Below, in pieces: positions 33,344-35,949 of a DNA stretch of 35,949 nt (positions within the stretch are counted from its first letter, which is position 1; each line of letters starts with the position of its first letter). A program made the translations under genes and the position numbers. The stretch covers positions 1-35,949 of the forward strand of contig NZ_JHXZ01000025.1 in the NCBI RefSeq assembly GCF_000621565.1, given 5' to 3'. A model generated the notes under the pieces. The model was given only the letters and a program-made list of their open reading frames with translations. It did no database searches and was not told the origin of the DNA. This stretch comes from Butyrivibrio sp. LB2008 (GTDB taxonomy: Bacteria > Bacillota > Clostridia > Lachnospirales > Lachnospiraceae).

Positions 33344-34576
33344 TTATTCCTCTGCGTCAGTGTCGTCTTCTACTTCAATCTCTTCTTCTACTTCTTCGAC
33401 TTCTTCAGCCTCTTCTACTTCGATCTCAGCATCTTCAGCTTCCTCGATTTCAGTCTCCTCGAACTCCTCATCGTAATCATCTTCATCATCAAGATAATCT
33501 TCCATACGGAATCCGGGAGCATCCTTAGCCTGTGTCTCACTCTTTATATCGATCTTGTAACCTGTAAGTCTTGCAGCAAGTCTTGCATTCTGACCTTCCT
33601 TACCAATTGCAAGTGAAAGCTGATAATCGGGAACAACTACTTTTGCGCTCTTCTCATCGGGATCTGCAAATACCGCAACGATCTTTGCAGGTGAAAGAGC
33701 ATTCTGAATGAGGTTACCGGGGTTCTCATCCCAGTTGATAACATCAATCTTCTCACCGTTAAGCTCATCTACGATAAGGTTAACTCTTGCTCCGTTAACA
33801 CCTACACAAGCACCAACCGCATCAACATTCGGGTTGTTTGAGAACACAGCGATCTTCGTACGGCTTCCTGCTTCTCTCGCAATGCTCTTGATCTCTACTG
33901 TTCCGTCCTGAATCTCGGCAACTTCCTGCTCGAAAAGTCTCTTTACAAGATCGGGATGAGTTCTTGAAACAAGAATTCTGGGGCCCTTCGAACCGTTCTT
34001 AACCTCAAGAACATAAAGTCTGATTCTCGATGTAGGTTTGTAGAATCCTGATTTAGCCTCGCTCTCAACCTGCTCGTTCTCATTGAGAATAGCATCTGCA
34101 CGACCGAGGTTGATGCTGATATTCTTGCCGACATATCTCTGAATAACACCGGTAACAATATCATGCTCTTTCTTGTAATACTCGTTATATATAGCTCCGC
34201 GCTCTTCCTCACGAATCTTCTGAAGAATTACGTTCTTGGCATTCTGAGTGGCAATACGACCGAACTCTTTGGAATTGAGTGGCACATTGACAATATCATC
34301 GACTTTACTCTTCTTGCTGATCTTCTTGGCATCGTCGAGTGAGATTTCAAGCATGGGATCCATTACATCGTCAGCAGTCTCAACAACTGTTTTCTCAGCA
34401 TAGCACTTGAAATCACAGTTCTCTCTGTCAACTTCTACCCTGATGTTCTCAGCCTTTCCGAAATTATTCTTGCAGGCTGTGACAAGAGAATTCTCAATAG
34501 CATCAAACAGAGAATCCTTGCTGATGTTCTTCTCCTTCTCCAAAAGGTCAAGGGCATCCATTAATTCTTTACTCAT
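33344..34576 (-). CDS. nusA: Transcription termination/antitermination factor NusA
   Basis: 410 residues: RNA polymerase-binding N-terminal domain (ELMDALDLLEKEKNISKDSL), S1 domain (HDIVTGVIQRYVGKNISINL), KH1 (GSRTKIAVFSNNPNVDAVGA) and KH2 (AIGKEGQNARLAARLTGYKI). The last ~55 residues are an acidic Glu/Asp tail in place of the AR repeats seen in E. coli; Gram-positive NusA usually lacks them. I place the start at ATG 34576 (MSKELMDAL) with GAAGGAG 7 bases upstream, ten residues inside the longer frame. It follows rimP by 26 bases. Confidence 0.97.
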   Translation of the reverse strand: MSKELMDALDLLEKEKNISKDSLFDAIENSLVTACKNNFGKAENIRVEVDRENCDFKCYAEKTVVETADDVMDPMLEISLDDAKKISKKSKVDDIVNVPLNSKEFGRIATQNAKNVILQKIREEERGAIYNEYYKKEHDIVTGVIQRYVGKNISINLGRADAILNENEQVESEAKSGFYKPTSRIRLYVLEVKNGSKGPRILVSRTHPDLVKRLFEQEVAEIQDGTVEIKSIAREAGSRTKIAVFSNNPNVDAVGACVGVNGARVNLIVDELNGEKIDVINWDENPGNLIQNALSPAKIVAVFADPDEKSAKVVVPDYQLSLAIGKEGQNARLAARLTGYKIDIKSETQAKDAPGFRMEDYLDDEDDYDEEFEETEIEEAEDAEIEVEEAEEVEEVEEEIEVEDDTDAEE

Positions 34577-34602
34577 CGTAGTCTCCTTCTTTTTCGCCCG
34601 GA

Positions 34603-35067
34603 TCAAAAATCCAGAGCAAGCTTAATAACTGATATTTCTTTTCTCAAAAAAGTTTCGTCTTTGTCATTTATAGTTACGGTAACCGAAGTGCTATCGTAGC
34701 TCTTAAGTGTACCGGCAAACTCTTTAACTCCGTCAATTGCCTTATAGAGCTTGAGTTCAACTTCCTTGCCCAGACTGTTCTCAAAATGCCTGTCCTTCTT
34801 AAGCTGCCTTCCCAGTCCCGGACTGCTGACCTCCAATGTATATGCATCTTCAATGAAATCATCCACATCCAAAGCATCTGATAAAGCGTGATTTACATCA
34901 ACGCAATCATTTATATTAACGCCGCCGTCCTTGTCAATGTATGCTCTAAGATACCACTCACCGGCTTCCTTCACATACTCGACATCATAAATCCTGACAC
35001 CGCACTTCTCTGCTATCGGAGCAAGCAGCGCCTCTGTTTTCTTTTCGATATCTTCTTTTCTGGACAT
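34603..35067 (-). CDS. rimP: Ribosome maturation factor RimP
   Basis: 154 residues, normal size. The N-terminal alpha/beta domain has GVRIYDVEYVKEAGEWYLRA and DCVDVNHALSDALD; YTLEVSSPGLGRQLKKDRHF is the family signature before the SH3-like C-terminal domain (LKSYDSTSVTVTINDKDETF). It helps assemble the 30S head. AAGGAG precedes the ATG. It is the first gene of the nusA-infB operon, driven from 35187-35215. Confidence 0.96.
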   Translation of the reverse strand: MSRKEDIEKKTEALLAPIAEKCGVRIYDVEYVKEAGEWYLRAYIDKDGGVNINDCVDVNHALSDALDVDDFIEDAYTLEVSSPGLGRQLKKDRHFENSLGKEVELKLYKAIDGVKEFAGTLKSYDSTSVTVTINDKDETFLRKEISVIKLALDF

Positions 35068-35144
35068 TTAATCTCCTTAAATTTAGACATTTCATATTTC
35101 GCTTCTTAGCCGTCAATGAAATCATGAAAAAAATCCGAAACATG

Positions 35145-35172
35145 CAAAAAGTGGACTCGCGAAAGTCCACTT
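35145..35172 (-). terminator. Terminator-like hairpin in the rimP-nusA operon leader
   Basis: AAGTGGACT (35149-35157) and AGTCCACTT (35164-35172) form a perfect 9-bp stem with a 6-base loop, followed on the minus strand by TTTTTGC. It lies between the promoter (35187-35215) and the rimP ATG (35067), so it would stop part of the transcripts before the operon. It is in the right place to serve NusA-dependent feedback; that role is inferred. Confidence 0.75.
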
Positions 35173-35186
35173 CAAAAATCAACTAC

Positions 35187-35215
35187 ATTATAACTTGCGT
35201 TTCGCTGTTTGTAAA
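35187..35215 (-). promoter_or_regulatory. Sigma-A promoter of the rimP-nusA-infB operon
   Basis: Minus-strand TTTACA (35215-35210) and a perfect TATAAT (35192-35187) with a 17-base spacer. Transcription should begin near 35180, giving a leader of about 113 bases. A perfect 7-bp inverted repeat, gctgttt/aaacagc (35204-35219), overlaps the -35 and could be an operator or chance. Confidence 0.8.
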
Positions 35216-35229
35216 CAGCTAGCTCAAAG

Positions 35230-35256
35230 AAAAAATCAAGTCACAAAGGACTTGAT
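35230..35256 (-). terminator. Terminator of the tRNA-Glu gene
   Basis: ATCAAGTC (35235-35242) and GACTTGAT (35249-35256) form a perfect 8-bp stem, loop ACAAAG, followed on the minus strand by TTTTTTC. It lies 33 bases after the tRNA 3' end and 15 before the rimP -35. Confidence 0.85.
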
Positions 35257-35288
35257 CTCGGGTTGGGCTGTTATAATTTAACAGTCAA

Positions 35289-35360
35289 TACCTCGTAGCG
35301 GAATCGAACCGCTGATTCTGCCGTGAGAGGGCAGCGTCTTAACCGCTTGACCAACGAGGC
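35289..35360 (-). tRNA. tRNA-Glu (anticodon CTC)
   Basis: 72 bases on the minus strand. The acceptor arms GCCTCGT and ACGAGGT pair (first pair G-U); the D arm contains TTGGTCAAGCGGTTAAGAC; the anticodon stem CTGCC/GGCAG encloses CTCTCAC, giving anticodon CTC; the T arm has GCGGTTCGATTCCGC. No CCA is encoded. CTC reads GAG codons; most genomes also have a TTC tRNA-Glu, not in this window. It has its own promoter and terminator. Confidence 0.95.
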
Positions 35361-35402
35361 TCAGTAGCTTTGTGTCATCCGCTGTATCGCGGCGACTTGT
35401 TT

Positions 35403-35466
35403 ATATTATCTCATAGTTTGAAATAATGCAAGTACTTTTTAAAATTTTTTTCAAAAAATTTTAAAA
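35403..35466 (-). promoter_or_regulatory. Promoter of tRNA-Glu with AT-rich upstream element
   Basis: Minus-strand TTGCAT (35431-35426) and TAATAT (35408-35403) with a 17-base spacer, about 43 bases before the tRNA. Upstream, 35438-35466 consists of runs of A and T, including a 10-bp inverted repeat of aaaatttttt, like the UP elements of strong stable-RNA promoters. Confidence 0.6.
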
Positions 35467-35507
35467 AAGCAGCCGTCACTGCCCTTTTTGCGCTGTGTAC
35501 ATATGGA

Positions 35508-35533
35508 AAAAGCCGCATGGAAAGCGGTTTTCT
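35508..35533 (+). terminator. Small terminator-like hairpin upstream of the interrupted gene
   Basis: CCGC (35513-35516) and GCGG (35524-35527) pair, extended by AAAA/TTTT with one bulged G, then TTCTC. It is weak as a terminator. It lies 30 bases before the ATG of the interrupted gene and could be part of its leader. The gap 35467-35563 shows no other feature I can name. Confidence 0.3.
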
Positions 35534-35563
35534 CTTGAACACATCATCCTCTAAAAGGTTCAT

Positions 35564-35626
35564 ATGGGAAAGAAAGATAATGTAGAAAAACCTTTTGAAG
35601 AAATCAATCCAAGCGATATCCGGTTA
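35564..35626 (+). pseudogene. 5' remnant of a gene interrupted by the IS605-type element (possibly a flavin reductase-like protein)
   Basis: ATG at 35564, after AAAAGG, opens a frame of about 20 codons reading MGKKDNVEKPFEEINPSDIR. It then reaches TTA-TGA exactly where the hairpin-rich end of the insertion element begins. The residues read like a real protein N-terminus. The phrase PFEEINPSDI reminds me of flavin reductase family starts in Clostridia, but 20 residues cannot prove it. The rest of the gene should lie past the other end of the element, outside the window. Confidence 0.45.
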
Positions 35627-35740
35627 TGAACTACCCTCACCGACTCCACGTCGGAAAGGGTTTCTGTTATGCCGCAGAGCGGCATGAACCTGTAGGATGC
35701 TCTATGCATCCTGCAGAACAAGGCATGTCCACTATGCCTC
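35627..35740 (-). ncRNA. Candidate omega-RNA (TnpB guide RNA scaffold) and element right end
   Basis: Overlapping the 3' end of tnpB, the minus strand can form successive hairpins: aggcat/atgcct (35721-35739), a 10-bp stem around ggatgc/gcatcc (35691-35715), a perfect ATGCCGC/GCGGCAT stem with loop AGA (35669-35685), and CCGAC/GTCGG inside ACCCT/AGGGT (35633-35661). Omega-RNAs of TnpB nucleases come from just this place, the tnpB 3' end plus the element right end, with the guide read from flanking DNA beyond. The start of the RNA is not known. Confidence 0.55.
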
Positions 35741-35948
35741 TATCCCATTGACTTACCTTTGGGAATACTTTCCTTAAGATGTTTGCAGCTCCATTTATGT
35801 CTGCATTTGTTATTGTACCATCGTAGTGCCTGTAAAGTCCTCTCTGTATCCTCTTTCCTGAGAAAAAGTAGTTTCCTGAACTGTTCTTTTTATACACAGG
35901 GATATAGTCTTTTGCAAGAAAGTCTGCCTTTGATGTGTAGCTTTCTTC
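35667..35948 (-). CDS. tnpB: RNA-guided nuclease TnpB, C-terminal fragment (cut by window edge)
   Basis: The 93 visible codons start EESYTSKADFLAKDYIPVYK, continue with NYFFSGKRIQRGLYR and reach TNADINGAANILRKVFP, the C-terminal landmark of TnpB, whose Asp (ADINGA) is the third RuvC catalytic residue. The EESYTSKA type lacks the CxxC zinc ribbon pairs here, as in its subfamily. The last ~25 residues (GIVDMPCSAGCIEHPTGSCR) are less conserved and overlap the RNA hairpins. No stop or frameshift occurs in the visible part. The frame enters from beyond the right edge. Confidence 0.92.
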   Translation of the reverse strand, partial: EESYTSKADFLAKDYIPVYKKNSSGNYFFSGKRIQRGLYRHYDGTITNADINGAANILRKVFPKVSQWDRGIVDMPCSAGCIEHPTGSCRSAA

Positions 35949-35949
35949 C

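Larger units (their letters stand above)
35627..35949 (-). mobile_element. IS605/IS1341-type element, right-end part (runs off window)
   Basis: The last ~320 bases are the 3' part of a tnpB gene and the element's right end. The border is near 35627, where the reading frame of the interrupted plus-strand gene is lost and the hairpin series begins. Whether a tnpA accompanies this tnpB cannot be seen. Like the left-edge element it is oriented leftward. Confidence 0.7.

Noticed and set aside
1..35949. CRISPR array or cas genes
   Set aside because: No evenly spaced direct repeats with unique spacers; the only tandem repeat is the 12-bp coding repeat at 19841.

Overview
The window is a stretch of chromosome from a low-GC Firmicute. 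It is most likely a Lachnospiraceae anaerobe of the Butyrivibrio / Pseudobutyrivibrio type. This rests on gene order (asp23-nusB-xseA-xseB-ispA-dxs-tlyA-nadK-argR-recN and rimP-nusA-rnpM-ylxQ-infB-rbfA-nrnA-truB-ribF), on the purine-rich ribosome binding sites and on the style of the proteins. Assignment below family level is inference. Nearly all genes lie on the minus strand.

Layout, left to right. (1) Positions 1-2750 are accessory DNA: the left end and 5' part of an IS200/IS605 tnpA, a three-gene operon of small unknown proteins with its own terminator (minus), then two plus-strand genes with their own promoters, an unknown 94-residue protein and a DUF4268 nuclease-like protein. (2) Positions 2945-4627 hold a 23S rRNA uracil methyltransferase (rlmD type) and a small membrane protein with an acidic tail. 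(3) Positions 4735-16869 look like one long operon read right to left from an extended -10 promoter at 16902-16910: asp23, nusB, xseA, xseB, ispA, dxs, tlyA, nadK, argR, recN, a DUF1836 gene and pcrA. It joins DNA repair, isoprenoid synthesis, NAD phosphorylation, arginine control and transcription antitermination. (4) Positions 17007-20444 hold two tandem paralogous lipoproteins with transglutaminase-like domains. One carries a long Asp/Lys/Asn/Gln-rich linker studded with cysteines. (5) Positions 20476-24908 hold prfC, pnp and rpsO, with a clear promoter and structured leader before rpsO. (6) Positions 24989-35215 hold the translation/transcription operon rimP, nusA, rnpM, ylxQ, infB, rbfA, nrnA, truB, ribF and an ABC-F ATPase. 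A terminator-like hairpin sits in the rimP leader and another between nrnA and truB. (7) Positions 35230-35466 hold a tRNA-Glu(CTC) with promoter and terminator. (8) The right edge holds the 3' part of an IS605-type tnpB with an omega-RNA-like series of hairpins. The element appears to have cut a plus-strand gene after about 20 codons.

The core is ordinary and well conserved. The parts worth a second look are the small accessory operon, the DUF4268 protein, the cysteine-dotted lipoprotein pair, the RNA control structures (IS200 leader, prfC, rpsO, truB and rimP leaders) and the insertion junction at the right edge. I did not see a CRISPR array, a prophage or a recognisable multi-gene defence system.
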